Assembly (NCBI RefSeq): GCF_030295705.1
Contig: NZ_AP027274.1
Span: 1,054,001 to 1,118,000, forward strand
Reading direction: 5' to 3'
From: Polynucleobacter sp. TUM22923
Lineage (GTDB): Bacteria; Pseudomonadota; Gammaproteobacteria; Burkholderiales; Burkholderiaceae
DNA: 64,000 nucleotides
The position numbers were made by a program, and so were the translations under genes. The notes under the pieces were generated by a model. It saw nothing but the letters and a program-made list of their open reading frames with translations. It was not told where the DNA came from and did no database searches. Each line of letters opens with the position of its first letter. Positions within the stretch are counted from its first letter, which is position 1. Positions 7,728 through 16,398 of this stretch are shown piece by piece.

Positions 7728-8828
7728 TTACAAAGCGGGATAGTCGGTATATCCTACCTCAGCACCGCCGTAGAAAGTGGCTCGATCATATGCGTTGAGA
7801 GCTGCACCTGACTGAAAACGCTCTGCTAAATCTGGATTAGAGATATACAAACGACCGTATGCTACTGCGTCAGCTAAACCAGCTTCTAAAGCAGCCTCCC
7901 CCATCGCTTGATCATAGCCACCTGCGCTAATTAATTTTCCTTGATAGGCAGCACGAAAAATTTCTGAGGTAATCGGCGCAGCTGCATTGGAATCATCATT
8001 GCCTCCTGCGGAAGTCGATCTTGGCTCAATCATATGCAAATAGGCCAACTGATAACCATTCATTTTTTCAATAACGGCATTAAACAATGTCATAGGATCA
8101 CTATCACTGATATCGTTAAAGCTACCATAAGGCGAAAAGCGCACACCAATACGATTGCTTGCAAAAACAGTGGCGACTGATTCAATAACCTCGCAAAGTA
8201 AGCGTAAGCGGTTCTCTACTGAACCGCCATATTGATCGGTACGGTGATTCGTCTTATCCTGCAAAAATTGATCGAGCAAGTAACCGTTAGCCGAATGAAT
8301 TTCAACGCCATCAAAGCCCGCGGTCATCGCATTTTGGGCCGCTAGTGCAAACTCTTTTACCAGTCGAGAAATGTCTGCTACCGTCATTGCAACTGGAGTT
8401 TCATAATCATGTAGCTTCCAGTCAGCGCCATAGGTTTGGCCAGTAGGTGCCAATGCGGATGGGGCCTCTGGTAAACCTTGCTCAGCATGCAAAGAGGAAT
8501 GAGAAATACGGCCTACGTGCCATAACTGCGCCACAATCTTGCCGCCCTTGGCATGTACCGCCTCTACTATTTCTTTCCAAGCAGTGGTTTGCTCGGTAGA
8601 GTAGATCCCTGGAGTAGCGGGATAGCCTTTACCTAAAATAGAGATTTGCGTTGCCTCAGTAATGATGAGTCCAGCACCCGCTCTTTGGCTGTAATAGGTC
8701 TTAGCCAATGGATTTGGTACATCGCCTTCGACAGCACGCATTCTGGTCAATGGCGCCATGACGATGCGATTGGACAATGCAATAGCTCCTAAATTGGTAG
8801 GAGTAAACATAATTTCTTTTCCGGACAT
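7728..8828 (-). CDS. nemA: Old yellow enzyme-type alkene reductase (N-ethylmaleimide reductase)
   Basis: A 366-residue FMN TIM-barrel protein of the OYE/NemA family. It uses NAD(P)H to reduce activated C=C bonds in quinones, maleimides and enals, and some nitro groups. Signatures are NRIVMAPLTRMRA at the N-terminus, AQLWHVGRISH, GFDGVEIHSANGYLLDQF with the FMN/substrate residues, and SAGGYD plus AYGRLYISNPDL for phosphate binding. Two starts are possible: ATG at 8828 (AAAGAG upstream) or ATG at 8810, which has GGAAAAGAA just before it. It sits beside oxyR, consistent with a role in electrophile or oxidant defence. Confidence 0.88.
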   Translation of the reverse strand: MSGKEIMFTPTNLGAIALSNRIVMAPLTRMRAVEGDVPNPLAKTYYSQRAGAGLIITEATQISILGKGYPATPGIYSTEQTTAWKEIVEAVHAKGGKIVAQLWHVGRISHSSLHAEQGLPEAPSALAPTGQTYGADWKLHDYETPVAMTVADISRLVKEFALAAQNAMTAGFDGVEIHSANGYLLDQFLQDKTNHRTDQYGGSVENRLRLLCEVIESVATVFASNRIGVRFSPYGSFNDISDSDPMTLFNAVIEKMNGYQLAYLHMIEPRSTSAGGNDDSNAAAPITSEIFRAAYQGKLISAGGYDQAMGEAALEAGLADAVAYGRLYISNPDLAERFQSGAALNAYDRATFYGGAEVGYTDYPAL

Positions 8829-8909
8829 GGTGCTCTTTCTGATTACGCTAATTAAAAATGATTGGGTTTGTAGCCGTAGAACTAGTTTCCTCTAGCTCAG
8901 CCACAAAAA

Positions 8910-9854
8910 CTACTTAACTGGGTTCTTCGCTCCCGTGCGCGTCTTTTTCAAAATACTACTGAAAAGATCTTGAATGCGCTCGGAAAATACCTGGAACTCG
9001 GCTGCATGTGCCGTTGAAGCGCGGGCAACGAGTGCAATTACCCGCTTTGGTGCAGGCGATGCTAGTGGTCGCGCTACCAGACTACTACCGTTTAATAAGC
9101 CTCCTTTTACCGCCATCTCTGGCAGTAAAGCAATTCCCATGCCTGACTCCACCATTTGTAAGAGTGTCAGCAAGCTGGTCGCTTCCATCCCATCAGCATT
9201 ACGAATATCTGAACGTTTACAGGCTTGCAACGTATGCTCTCTTAAGCAGTGGCCTTCCTCTAGGAGCAATAAGCGCTCTGCCATTTTGGCTGGCAGTTGA
9301 ATTTCTTTGCCTTTGAGTGCGGGATCGTTTTCTCTGGCAACTAAGTAAAACTCATCATCAAAGAGTTCTTTTACTAATAACCCGGAAGTATCGTAAGGAA
9401 GTGCAATGAGAGCAAAGTCTAATTGATGCTCGGCCAGCCTTGCCAATAAATTAGACGTTAGATCCTCACGCAAGGCAATCTTTAATTCTGGGAAACGCAA
9501 GCGAATATCAGGCAACACATTAGGCAGTAAAAATGGTGCAATGGTTGGAATAACGCCTAGCCGGATTGTTCCAGCCATTGGCTTACCTGCAGCAGCTGAA
9601 TACTCCACCAAATCCTTTGATGCAGCCAAGATCGTCTTTGCCCTTAGTAGGATTTCACGGCCAATCGGCGTAATCGCCACATTCTGTCGATCCCTCTCTA
9701 CCAAACGAATACCCAAGCCCTCTTCCAACTCCTTTAATCCCGCGCTCAGAGTTGATTGGCCTACGAAACAGGCTTCCGCAGCACGTGTGAAGTTCAACTC
9801 CTTAGCAATGGCTACAAAATAGCGCAATTGACGTAATGAGGGTAAGTTAACCAT
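8910..9854 (-). CDS. oxyR: OxyR hydrogen-peroxide sensing LysR regulator
   Basis: A 314-residue LysR-family protein with an N-terminal winged helix (about 5-64) and an effector domain. It has the two redox cysteines of OxyR, C203 and C212, in GHCLREHTLQAC, matching the C199/C208 spacing of the E. coli protein. Peroxide forms the disulfide and switches on defence genes. Context agrees: an old yellow enzyme gene downstream, a divergent flavoprotein reductase, and Fe-SOD within 3 kb. OxyR proteins often regulate the divergent gene and themselves, and the 105-bp gap contains spaced CTAT-like tetramers. The C-terminal KTRTGAKN tail is an extra extension. Confidence 0.92.
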   Translation of the reverse strand: MVNLPSLRQLRYFVAIAKELNFTRAAEACFVGQSTLSAGLKELEEGLGIRLVERDRQNVAITPIGREILLRAKTILAASKDLVEYSAAAGKPMAGTIRLGVIPTIAPFLLPNVLPDIRLRFPELKIALREDLTSNLLARLAEHQLDFALIALPYDTSGLLVKELFDDEFYLVARENDPALKGKEIQLPAKMAERLLLLEEGHCLREHTLQACKRSDIRNADGMEATSLLTLLQMVESGMGIALLPEMAVKGGLLNGSSLVARPLASPAPKRVIALVARASTAHAAEFQVFSERIQDLFSSILKKTRTGAKNPVK

Positions 9855-9869
9855 GGTTTACAACACTCT

Positions 9870-9906
9870 CTATAATCAATCTATTAGTCAAATAATATCA
9901 CCGTTA
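9870..9906. promoter_or_regulatory. Possible OxyR binding site
   Basis: Tetramers CTAT (9870-9873), CTAT (9881-9884), ATAA (9892-9895) and GTTA (9903-9906) are separated by exactly seven bases each. This is the 11-bp spacing of the known OxyR motif (ATAG-N7-CTAT repeated). Two of four tetramers match well. The position between oxyR and the divergent flavoprotein gene is right, but the match is partial. Confidence 0.4.
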
Positions 9907-9959
9907 TTGATCGGTATTATCGCTAAAGCTAATTTAACGCTTTTTTAGGGAGCTTCGCC

Positions 9960-11129
9960 TTGGATTCAGTTCATCAAAATACATCCCCTGCCATCGTCAT
10001 TATTGGTAGCGGTTTGGCCGGCTACACCGTGATTCGCGAAATTCGCAAACTGGATAAGAGTACGCCAATTACCCTTGTGACTCGTGAACCAGGCTACTCT
10101 TATTCAAAGCCGATGCTCTCTACTGCGATTGCTGGCAACAAGCTAGCTGATCAGCTGATATCTGGAAGCGCTGAAAGTATGGCGGCTCAACTTGAAATCA
10201 CTATTCTTAGCGCAACTGAAGTTACCTCCATTGACACAGGCAAACAAATAATTGAAACCACCAAAGGCGCATTATCTTATGGGAAATTAGTACTGAGTTT
10301 AGGCTCGGATCAGATTCGCTTGCCCCTAGAAGGTAATGCAGCCCATGAAGTGATTACCGTAAATGATCTTGGTGAATATGCCCACTTTCGCCAAGCGATC
10401 GCTGGAAAAAAGAAGGTGGCTATATTGGGCGCAGGACTGATCGGGTGTGAGTTCGCAAACGACCTTGTTTTGGGATCTTTTGAGGTTGATGTTATTGATC
10501 AAGCTCCACAGGCTTTAGGCCGACTACTGCCAGAGGAAGCTGCACATGCACTCCAAAATAAATTAAGTGAAGCGGGTGTCCGCTGGCATTTTGAAACCAC
10601 GGTTCAATCAATCGATCGTGAATTAGAAAATCTACGTATTACTCTAGCCAACGGCAGCACTATTCATTGCGATACCTTTTTATCTGCCGTAGGACTGAAA
10701 CCACGTTTAGAACTAGCCAAAGCAGCAGGGATTGATACTGGACTAGGTATTAAAGTAAATCGACATTTAGAAACCAGCGCTAAAAATGTATTCTCCATTG
10801 GTGACTGCGCAGAAATAGATGGCTTAGTACTGCCTTACGTCATGCCAATCATGCAGGCTGCACGTGTACTTGCACCCAACCTACTGGGACAAGAAGCCAT
10901 TCTGAGTTATCCAGCAATGCCCGTTATGGTGAAAACACCTGTATTACCCACGATTGTTTCCCCTCCAGCAAAAGAAGCAAGCGGTAACTGGAAAATGAAA
11001 ACTATAGAGGGTGGCATCGAAGCACGCTTTGAATCAACCGATGGCCAGTTACTGGGCTTTGCCCTATTAGGCTCTGCTACTACTCAACGCGCAGTGCTTA
11101 CTAAAGAACTGCCGCCTATATTGCAGTAA
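9960..11129 (+). CDS. FAD-dependent pyridine nucleotide-disulfide oxidoreductase (rubredoxin reductase-like)
   Basis: A 389-residue flavoprotein with an FAD fold (IIGSGLAGYT, about 14-23), a second dinucleotide fold (ILGAGLIGCEF, about 155-165) and the second FAD motif SIGDCAE (about 279). There is no CxxxxC redox disulfide, so it belongs with rubredoxin or ferredoxin NAD(P)H reductases (AlkT/RubB-like, NorW-like). It would move electrons from NAD(P)H to a small iron protein. The start is TTG at 9960 with AGGGAG seven bases before it. No rubredoxin gene is seen in the window. Divergence from oxyR suggests peroxide control. Confidence 0.8.
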   Translation: MDSVHQNTSPAIVIIGSGLAGYTVIREIRKLDKSTPITLVTREPGYSYSKPMLSTAIAGNKLADQLISGSAESMAAQLEITILSATEVTSIDTGKQIIETTKGALSYGKLVLSLGSDQIRLPLEGNAAHEVITVNDLGEYAHFRQAIAGKKKVAILGAGLIGCEFANDLVLGSFEVDVIDQAPQALGRLLPEEAAHALQNKLSEAGVRWHFETTVQSIDRELENLRITLANGSTIHCDTFLSAVGLKPRLELAKAAGIDTGLGIKVNRHLETSAKNVFSIGDCAEIDGLVLPYVMPIMQAARVLAPNLLGQEAILSYPAMPVMVKTPVLPTIVSPPAKEASGNWKMKTIEGGIEARFESTDGQLLGFALLGSATTQRAVLTKELPPILQ

Positions 11130-11150
11130 TTTTTGTGGCCAAGTTAATTA

Positions 11151-11216
11151 ATGGTCAAGCAACGATCAAGTAAGAATCAAGCAATGATCAAGCAATGATT
11201 AAGTAATAATCAAAAA
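11151..11216. repeat. Six 11-nt tandem repeats, one helical turn each
   Basis: Six uninterrupted units of 11 bases, consensus ATGATCAAGCA: ATGGTCAAGCA, ACGATCAAGTA, AGAATCAAGCA, ATGATCAAGCA, ATGATTAAGTA, ATAATCAAAAA. They start 21 bases after the stop of the flavoprotein gene and end 19 bases before a bidirectional terminator. Confidence 0.8.
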
Positions 11217-11235
11217 ATATAAAGCAGCATAAAGA

Positions 11236-11264
11236 AAAGGCCCGCATGTAAATTGCGGGCCTTT
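11236..11264. terminator. Bidirectional intrinsic terminator
   Basis: Perfect 11-bp stem AAAGGCCCGCA / TGCGGGCCTTT with a seven-base loop, located between converging genes. The minus-strand side continues TTTTCTTTATG, so it best ends the membrane-protein gene at 11298-11891; it can also stop the flavoprotein transcript. Confidence 0.88.
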
Positions 11265-11297
11265 GTCATATCAGCAATAAATCAGTACAGCGGTTGC

Positions 11298-11891
11298 TTA
11301 TGAAGAAACTACAAACCAAGTAGTGTTGTGCGACTGAACAATCATCAAAAACAGCATTGGAATTGAAAGTAAAGTGTTTAAACGAGATGTCAGCATAGCA
11401 ACGCGTGCAGATTTCGCTTTGATCTCTGGCTCAACTACCACCATACCTAGAGCCCGCTTTTGATTAGGCCAAATGATGAACCACACATTAAAAGCCATTA
11501 CTAAAGCGATCCACATACCTAAACCAATTGCCCGAAATGGCGCCTGCAAAGTAAACGCTTGATGCGCATAGCCATTCAATACCGCCAAAATCAAACCACT
11601 GACTACGGTAAATAACGCAGCCCAACGGAACCAAAATAATGCTGTTGGCGCAATAACTTTAGTGATCGCAGGTTTTTGTTCATCCGGAATTTTAGACATG
11701 GAAGGAATCTGCACAAAATTAAAGTACCAGAGGAGTCCCACCCACATCATGGCAACCATGACATGAATCCAGCGGAACAAAAAAGGCAATTCAATTGAGC
11801 TTACATTCCCACCCAAAGCAAAAATAATGAGCACCAGCAATACAAAGCCAGCAAAAACAGTGCGTCCCAACGAAGTCAATATTGATGACAT
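11298..11891 (-). CDS. PuuD-like integral membrane protein without cytochrome c domain
   Basis: A 197-residue membrane protein with about five helices. It resembles the N-terminal membrane part of the urate hydroxylase PuuD family: LFRWIHVMVAMMWVGLLWYFN, then KVIAPTALFWFRWAALFTVVSGL and MAFNVWFIIWPNQKRALG. Full PuuD proteins have a C-terminal cytochrome c with CxxCH, which is missing here, so urate oxidation is doubtful. Histidine H44 in the RWIHV segment could bind heme. Its role is unknown; annotation as urate hydroxylase should be treated as family naming only. It has a strong terminator and stands alone upstream of sodB. Confidence 0.65.
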   Translation of the reverse strand: MSSILTSLGRTVFAGFVLLVLIIFALGGNVSSIELPFLFRWIHVMVAMMWVGLLWYFNFVQIPSMSKIPDEQKPAITKVIAPTALFWFRWAALFTVVSGLILAVLNGYAHQAFTLQAPFRAIGLGMWIALVMAFNVWFIIWPNQKRALGMVVVEPEIKAKSARVAMLTSRLNTLLSIPMLFLMIVQSHNTTWFVVSS

Positions 11892-11926
11892 AGCTACCCT
11901 AAAGACTTTAAGTTGAACGCGCTACT

Positions 11927-12505
11927 TTAGGCAAAATTTTGACTAGCAAAATCCCAATTAGCAACATTCCAAAAGTTTTCTACATATTTTGGGCGTGCAT
12001 TGCGAGTATCAACATAATAAGCATGCTCCCAAACGTCACAAGTCAGGAGTGGCTTTGAGTCAGTCGTGAATGGTGTAGCGGCATTACTAGTAGAGGCTAA
12101 ATCCAAAGTACCGTCTGCTTTTTTAACGAGCCAAGCCCAACCAGAACCAAATGTTCCAACAGCGCATTTCGTGAACTCTTCCTTGAATTTATCAAATGAG
12201 CCCCACTTTGCATTGATCGCATCAGCCAAAGGACCGGTAGGTGTTCCGCCACCATTTGGCTTCATACTATTCCAATAAAACGTGTGATTCCAAACTTGAG
12301 CAGCATTATTAAAAACGCCGCCAGCTGCCTTTTTAACGATCTCATCTAAAGGCGCATTTTCAAACTCAGTGCCTTTGATTAGATTATTTAAGTTTGTTGC
12401 ATAAGCTTGGTGATGCTTACCGTAGTGAAACTCAAGTGTTTCTTTTGAAATGAATGGTGCTAGTGCATCCATTGCATATGGCAGTGGAGGTAATGTATGT
12501 TCCAT
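11927..12505 (-). CDS. sodB: Iron superoxide dismutase
   Basis: A 192-residue cytoplasmic enzyme that dismutates superoxide to peroxide and oxygen. Metal ligands are H27, H74, D157 and H161 (the last two in [10 protein letters not shown]). Q70 in NNAAQVWNH and the GTFGSGWAW segment point to the iron rather than manganese type. The start is ATG at 12505, because [10 protein letters not shown] is the family N-terminus and AAGGAA lies just upstream; a longer frame to 12652 runs into the preceding gene and is rejected. A promoter and a 5'-end hairpin lie upstream. It fits with oxyR and nemA nearby as a stress group. Confidence 0.95.
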   Translation of the reverse strand: MEHTLPPLPYAMDALAPFISKETLEFHYGKHHQAYATNLNNLIKGTEFENAPLDEIVKKAAGGVFNNAAQVWNHTFYWNSMKPNGGGTPTGPLADAINAKWGSFDKFKEEFTKCAVGTFGSGWAWLVKKADGTLDLASTSNAATPFTTDSKPLLTCDVWEHAYYVDTRNARPKYVENFWNVANWDFASQNFA

Positions 12506-12533
12506 TATTTTTTTCCTTTTAATTGAATTTGAT

Positions 12534-12554
12534 GGCTGGCCGTAGTGCCCAGCC
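12534..12554 (-). other. Hairpin at the predicted 5' end of sodB mRNA
   Basis: Six-bp stem GGCTGG / CCAGCC with a nine-base loop. If the promoter at 12563-12591 is right, the transcript starts a few bases before this hairpin, which could protect the mRNA end. No T-run follows, so it is not a terminator of the upstream dehydrogenase gene. Confidence 0.45.
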
Positions 12555-12562
12555 TTGTCGTT

Positions 12563-12591
12563 ACTATAGTCGATTATGGTGTTTTTGTTCA
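12563..12591 (-). promoter_or_regulatory. Candidate sigma-70 promoter of sodB
   Basis: On the minus strand TGAACA (12586-12591) is followed by a 17-base spacer and TATAGT (12563-12568). The -10 matches five of six consensus bases and the -35 four of six. It would start sodB transcription about 50 bases before its ATG. Confidence 0.5.
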
Positions 12592-12593
12592 GG

Positions 12594-13370
12594 CTACTGG
12601 GCAGTCCAGCCCCCATCCATATTCCATGCCACACCACGCACCTCAGAGGCATCTGGGCTGCATAGAAATACCGCTAGAGCTGCCAACTGCTCCGGAGATA
12701 CAAATTCACCTGAAGGCTGCTTTTCGGACACCAGAGCGTTTTTTGCCTCTTCATCTGAAATACCTTCACGCTGTGCACGTGCATCTACTTGTTTTTGGAC
12801 TAAGGGGGTCAATACCCAGCCTGGACAAATCGCGTTGCAGGTAACTCCTGTTTTAGCGTTTTCCAGTGCTATCACTTTGGTTAAACCAATAATGCCGTGC
12901 TTGGCAGCAACATACGCCGCTTTTTGAGTTGAGGCTACTAGGCCATGCACAGAGGCGATATTAATAATACGACCCCAGTTTCGTTTTTTCATACCCGGGA
13001 GTGCGTAATGACTTGTATGGAATGCAGAGCTTAAATTGATAGCAATAATGGCATCCCATTGATCAGCTGGAAAATCTTCTACATTGGCAGTGTATTGAAT
13101 GCCGGCATTATTAACCAAAATATCAAGTGCCCCAAAGCGCTTTTCAGTTTGCTTAATTAAATCCTCAATTTGATCGGGCTTACTCATATCAGCGCCGTGA
13201 TAATCCACCTCAACTCCACAGGACTTAATCAAGGCAATGGCGGCATCTTTCTCGCCAAAACCGTTGGCCATAATGTTCGCTCCCTGCTTAGCTAATGCAA
13301 CAGCCATAGCCAAACCAATACCGCTGGTCGACCCCGTAACAAGTGCTGTTTTACCTTTTAATGAAGACAT
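12594..13370 (-). CDS. bdhA: D-3-hydroxybutyrate dehydrogenase
   Basis: A 258-residue short-chain dehydrogenase. The cofactor motif is TGSTSGIG (12-19), then LVNNAGIQ, the catalytic Ser in INIASVHG and Tyr/Lys in AYVAAKHG, and the C-terminal NMDGGWTAQ typical of bacterial 3-hydroxybutyrate dehydrogenases. It interconverts D-3-hydroxybutyrate and acetoacetate with NAD, the last step of polyhydroxybutyrate use. It lies 88 bases after the molybdenum hydroxylase genes on the same strand and 88 bases before sodB. No PHB depolymerase gene is visible in the window. Confidence 0.9.
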   Translation of the reverse strand: MSSLKGKTALVTGSTSGIGLAMAVALAKQGANIMANGFGEKDAAIALIKSCGVEVDYHGADMSKPDQIEDLIKQTEKRFGALDILVNNAGIQYTANVEDFPADQWDAIIAINLSSAFHTSHYALPGMKKRNWGRIINIASVHGLVASTQKAAYVAAKHGIIGLTKVIALENAKTGVTCNAICPGWVLTPLVQKQVDARAQREGISDEEAKNALVSEKQPSGEFVSPEQLAALAVFLCSPDASEVRGVAWNMDGGWTAQ

Positions 13371-13458
13371 AATTTTTTCGCTATTTGAATAAATATAATG
13401 CTTAATCGAAGTACAACTTTTTGTATCAACTAAGGTCTAATATTACAGGATCGTGTTA

Positions 13459-15855
13459 TCAGATTTTTCCAAGTGCCTTTAGAATCTTTTCGCAAGTAAT
13501 AGGCTGATCGAACACAGCCACATTAAATGGCGCTAAAGCATCATTAATCGCATTTTGGACTGCCCCTGGCGCTCCAGCAGTGCCTGCCTCACCAGCACCT
13601 TTAGCCCCAAGCTTAGATGACTGTGTAGGAGTCTGTACGTGCGCAACTTCAATATCCGGCATTTCATTGGCCATCGGCACAAGATAATCAGCCATACTGC
13701 CATTACGCAAAAGCCCACTCTCATCATATAAACACTCTTCAAAGAGAACGCCACCGATGCCTTGAACAATGGCACCGCGTACTTGCTCATCGACTAACAT
13801 GGGGTTTAATACACGTCCACAATCCTCCACTGCCCAATGTTTTAATAGCTTCACAAACCCGGTATCCGGATCAACCTCAACATAAGAGGCCTGCACGCCA
13901 TTGGTAAAGATAAAAGGATATTCTTTTTGAGTGTAGTGACGGGTCACCATTAAGTCTGCAGAAAAACCAATAGGCAATGTATCGGTTCGGAAATATCCAA
14001 TACGCCCAATCTCACCAAAAGGTAAAAGGGTCTCCCCAGAAGCTTTGTCTAAAACATTGCCGCGATAGACCGACAGTGACTCTGGGGGTTTATTCAAAAT
14101 AGCGCCAGCGAGCTTTAAGATGTTCTGCTGAAGGGCTTGGCAAGCCAACAAGACTGCCTCACCGCCAACACCAGCGCCCCGTGAGGCCCATGTACCACCA
14201 CCATACGGGGTGACGTCAGTATCCCCGGTAATAATGCGTACATCCTTAATGGAGATACCTACTGCATCGGCAGCGATTTGCGCATATATGCCTTCTGTAC
14301 CCTGACCCTGCTCACCTACTCCAATTAATACAGAAACCACACCGCTGGGATCCAGTCTTGCAGTGGCTCCGTCCTGGGAGGCAATACGCGCACCGCCTAC
14401 ACCATAAAAAGCTGGGCTAGGATTCGTTAACTCGATCAGAGTTGCAAAACCAATGCCGCGATAAATTCCTTTTTTACGTAACTCAGTCTGCTCTTTGCGC
14501 AAGGCCGGATAGTCAATCATTTTTTCAATCGTACGCAAACATTGCTCATGCGACAACACTTCTAGTTTAATTCCAGAAATTCCGGAGCAAGGGTAGGCAT
14601 CATCTGGAATGACATTGCGCTTGCGAAACTCTAGCGGATCCATCTTGAGTTTTTGCGCTGCCAAATCAACCAACCCTTCCGTTACGGCACAAGCAATTGG
14701 ATGGCCTACGCCGCGATACTGGCAAGTAGGTGTTTTATTTTGAAACACAACATTGAGCTTGGCACGGTAATGCTGGTGCTTATATGGGCCGCCCACAAGA
14801 TTCACAACTTGATTGCCCTCAATAGCGCTCGTTCTTGGAAACATCGAATATGGACCGATAGCCGTGAGATCATCGATCTCAAAGGCCAAAATATCACCAT
14901 CCTTGTTGGCGGCAATACGCCCTTTTATCCGATGCTCGCGTGCATGAATATCGCTTGTAAAAGACTCCAAACGATCTGCTACAAATTTTACTGGGCGGCC
15001 TAACATCATAGCCAAGCCTACTGTTGCAAAATCATCCGGATAGGCGTGGACTTTTATACCAAATGATCCACCCACATCTTTACAAATTACCTGCACGTCT
15101 GACTCAGATAATCCAAACTGGCGACAATACAAATCTTGCATCATATGGGGTGCTTGCTGAGAGTGATATACAACCAGGCGGCGGTCACCCGGATTGTAGT
15201 CGGCGATTTGACAACGTGGCTCTAGCGTCACTCCAGTGTGTCGACCAAACCCAAAAGTAGCCTCAGCAACAATATCTGCACTAGCAAACACCTCATCAAC
15301 ACTGCCGACATCTAAAGTACGGGTAAAGCATAAATTGTCCCCAAGCTCTGGGTGAATTAATGGTGTGTCTGCATCTAGCGCTGTTTCCATAGAAACAACT
15401 GCAGGAAGCTCTTCCCACTCCACCTCAATATGCTGTAAAGCATCTTCTGCTTGAGCGCGCGTTTCAGCAACTACCGCAACTACCGGCTCTCCCTGCCAAC
15501 AAGCTCGGTCAATCGCAAGGGCATATTGTGGGGCAGACTTCATCCCAACTAAGTGTTCTAAAGTGGCAACCCATGGCTTGCATATTGTCGCCATTTGTAC
15601 TCCATCAACTACAGCCAGAACGCCCGGCATTCCCAGGGCGTGCTCGGTATGAATTTTTCCAATCTTCATATGTGCTACTGGAGAGCGCCAATACACGACG
15701 TGACCCATTCTAGGCAACTGGATGTCGTCAACATAAGTGCCTTGACCCTCAAGTAGACGACGAGCTCGATGTCTAGGCTCGCTATTACCAATGTAGCGCT
15801 GATCATTTGTAACAGGATCAAGTATCAACCCCTTGAGATCTGCTGGCTTATTCAT
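13459..15855 (-). CDS. Molybdenum hydroxylase large subunit (xanthine dehydrogenase / CoxL-like, substrate unknown)
   Basis: A 798-residue molybdopterin subunit of an aerobic hydroxylase that inserts water-derived OH into a substrate. The a/b-hammerhead domain is about 20-135 and Moco-binding segments follow (GGSFGIK, 262-268). The active-site loop reads YRGVGHP (380-386). It is neither the AYxCSFR of true CO dehydrogenase nor the AYRGAGR of the form II group, so CO is not the expected substrate. The general-base glutamate is E756 in AKGAGEAGTAG. It would work with the FeS and FAD subunits just upstream. The order FAD-FeS-Mo with a CoxG-like gene resembles nicotine/ketone dehydrogenase and form II loci. 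Confidence 0.88.
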   Translation of the reverse strand: MNKPADLKGLILDPVTNDQRYIGNSEPRHRARRLLEGQGTYVDDIQLPRMGHVVYWRSPVAHMKIGKIHTEHALGMPGVLAVVDGVQMATICKPWVATLEHLVGMKSAPQYALAIDRACWQGEPVVAVVAETRAQAEDALQHIEVEWEELPAVVSMETALDADTPLIHPELGDNLCFTRTLDVGSVDEVFASADIVAEATFGFGRHTGVTLEPRCQIADYNPGDRRLVVYHSQQAPHMMQDLYCRQFGLSESDVQVICKDVGGSFGIKVHAYPDDFATVGLAMMLGRPVKFVADRLESFTSDIHAREHRIKGRIAANKDGDILAFEIDDLTAIGPYSMFPRTSAIEGNQVVNLVGGPYKHQHYRAKLNVVFQNKTPTCQYRGVGHPIACAVTEGLVDLAAQKLKMDPLEFRKRNVIPDDAYPCSGISGIKLEVLSHEQCLRTIEKMIDYPALRKEQTELRKKGIYRGIGFATLIELTNPSPAFYGVGGARIASQDGATARLDPSGVVSVLIGVGEQGQGTEGIYAQIAADAVGISIKDVRIITGDTDVTPYGGGTWASRGAGVGGEAVLLACQALQQNILKLAGAILNKPPESLSVYRGNVLDKASGETLLPFGEIGRIGYFRTDTLPIGFSADLMVTRHYTQKEYPFIFTNGVQASYVEVDPDTGFVKLLKHWAVEDCGRVLNPMLVDEQVRGAIVQGIGGVLFEECLYDESGLLRNGSMADYLVPMANEMPDIEVAHVQTPTQSSKLGAKGAGEAGTAGAPGAVQNAINDALAPFNVAVFDQPITCEKILKALGKI

Positions 15856-15874
15856 AATCTATCTCCCAATCACT

Positions 15875-16384
15875 TTAGGCGTGAGCAACAACGGGTTTAA
15901 TTTTTTCACCCTTCAGTCGCGCTTCTAAAACATCCATAATCGCACTCACAATAGAGTGATACCCAGTACATCTGCAATAGTTTCCGGAAATCCACTCGCG
16001 CACCTCTTCACGCGTAGAGGTAGGTTGTTTTTCAATCAACTCAGCAGCTGCAAGCAGCATGCCCGAAGAGCAGAATCCACATTGCATAGCGTTATGGCGC
16101 ATAAATGACTCTTGTAAATCTGCTAAGGCACCGCTTTTAGTCAATCCCTCAATGGTCTCTACGACACTCCCATCAGCTTGCACCGCTAAAAATAAGCAGC
16201 CGCGGATGATCTGCCCATCGACCTTTACGGTACAGGCGCCGCAAGCGCCGTGTTCACAGCCTAAATGAGGGCCCTTTAAAAAAAGGTCTTCCCTTAGGAA
16301 GTCAACTAAATGCTGACGTGGTTCAACTTCAGCTGTAATAGAGGCTCCATTAACAGTCAGCGTAATTTTTTTCTTGATAGTCAT
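15875..16384 (-). CDS. Molybdenum hydroxylase [2Fe-2S] small subunit
   Basis: A 169-residue electron-transfer subunit. The plant-type ferredoxin cluster uses C43, C48, C51 and C63 (CEHGACGAC, RGC). The second, all-helical cluster near Moco uses C102, C105, C137 and C139 (CGFC, CRC). All eight cysteines are present. It passes electrons from the Mo centre to the FAD subunit. It lies 14 bases after the FAD subunit gene and 19 bases before the large subunit gene, so the three form an operon. Confidence 0.92.
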   Translation of the reverse strand: MTIKKKITLTVNGASITAEVEPRQHLVDFLREDLFLKGPHLGCEHGACGACTVKVDGQIIRGCLFLAVQADGSVVETIEGLTKSGALADLQESFMRHNAMQCGFCSSGMLLAAAELIEKQPTSTREEVREWISGNYCRCTGYHSIVSAIMDVLEARLKGEKIKPVVAHA

Positions 16385-16398
16385 ATCAATCTCCGAAC

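Noticed and set aside
12506..12652. N-terminal extension of sodB to 12652
   Set aside because: It would overlap the 3' end of the 3-hydroxybutyrate dehydrogenase gene and adds residues foreign to the family; ATG at 12505 has a ribosome site and the usual N-terminus.
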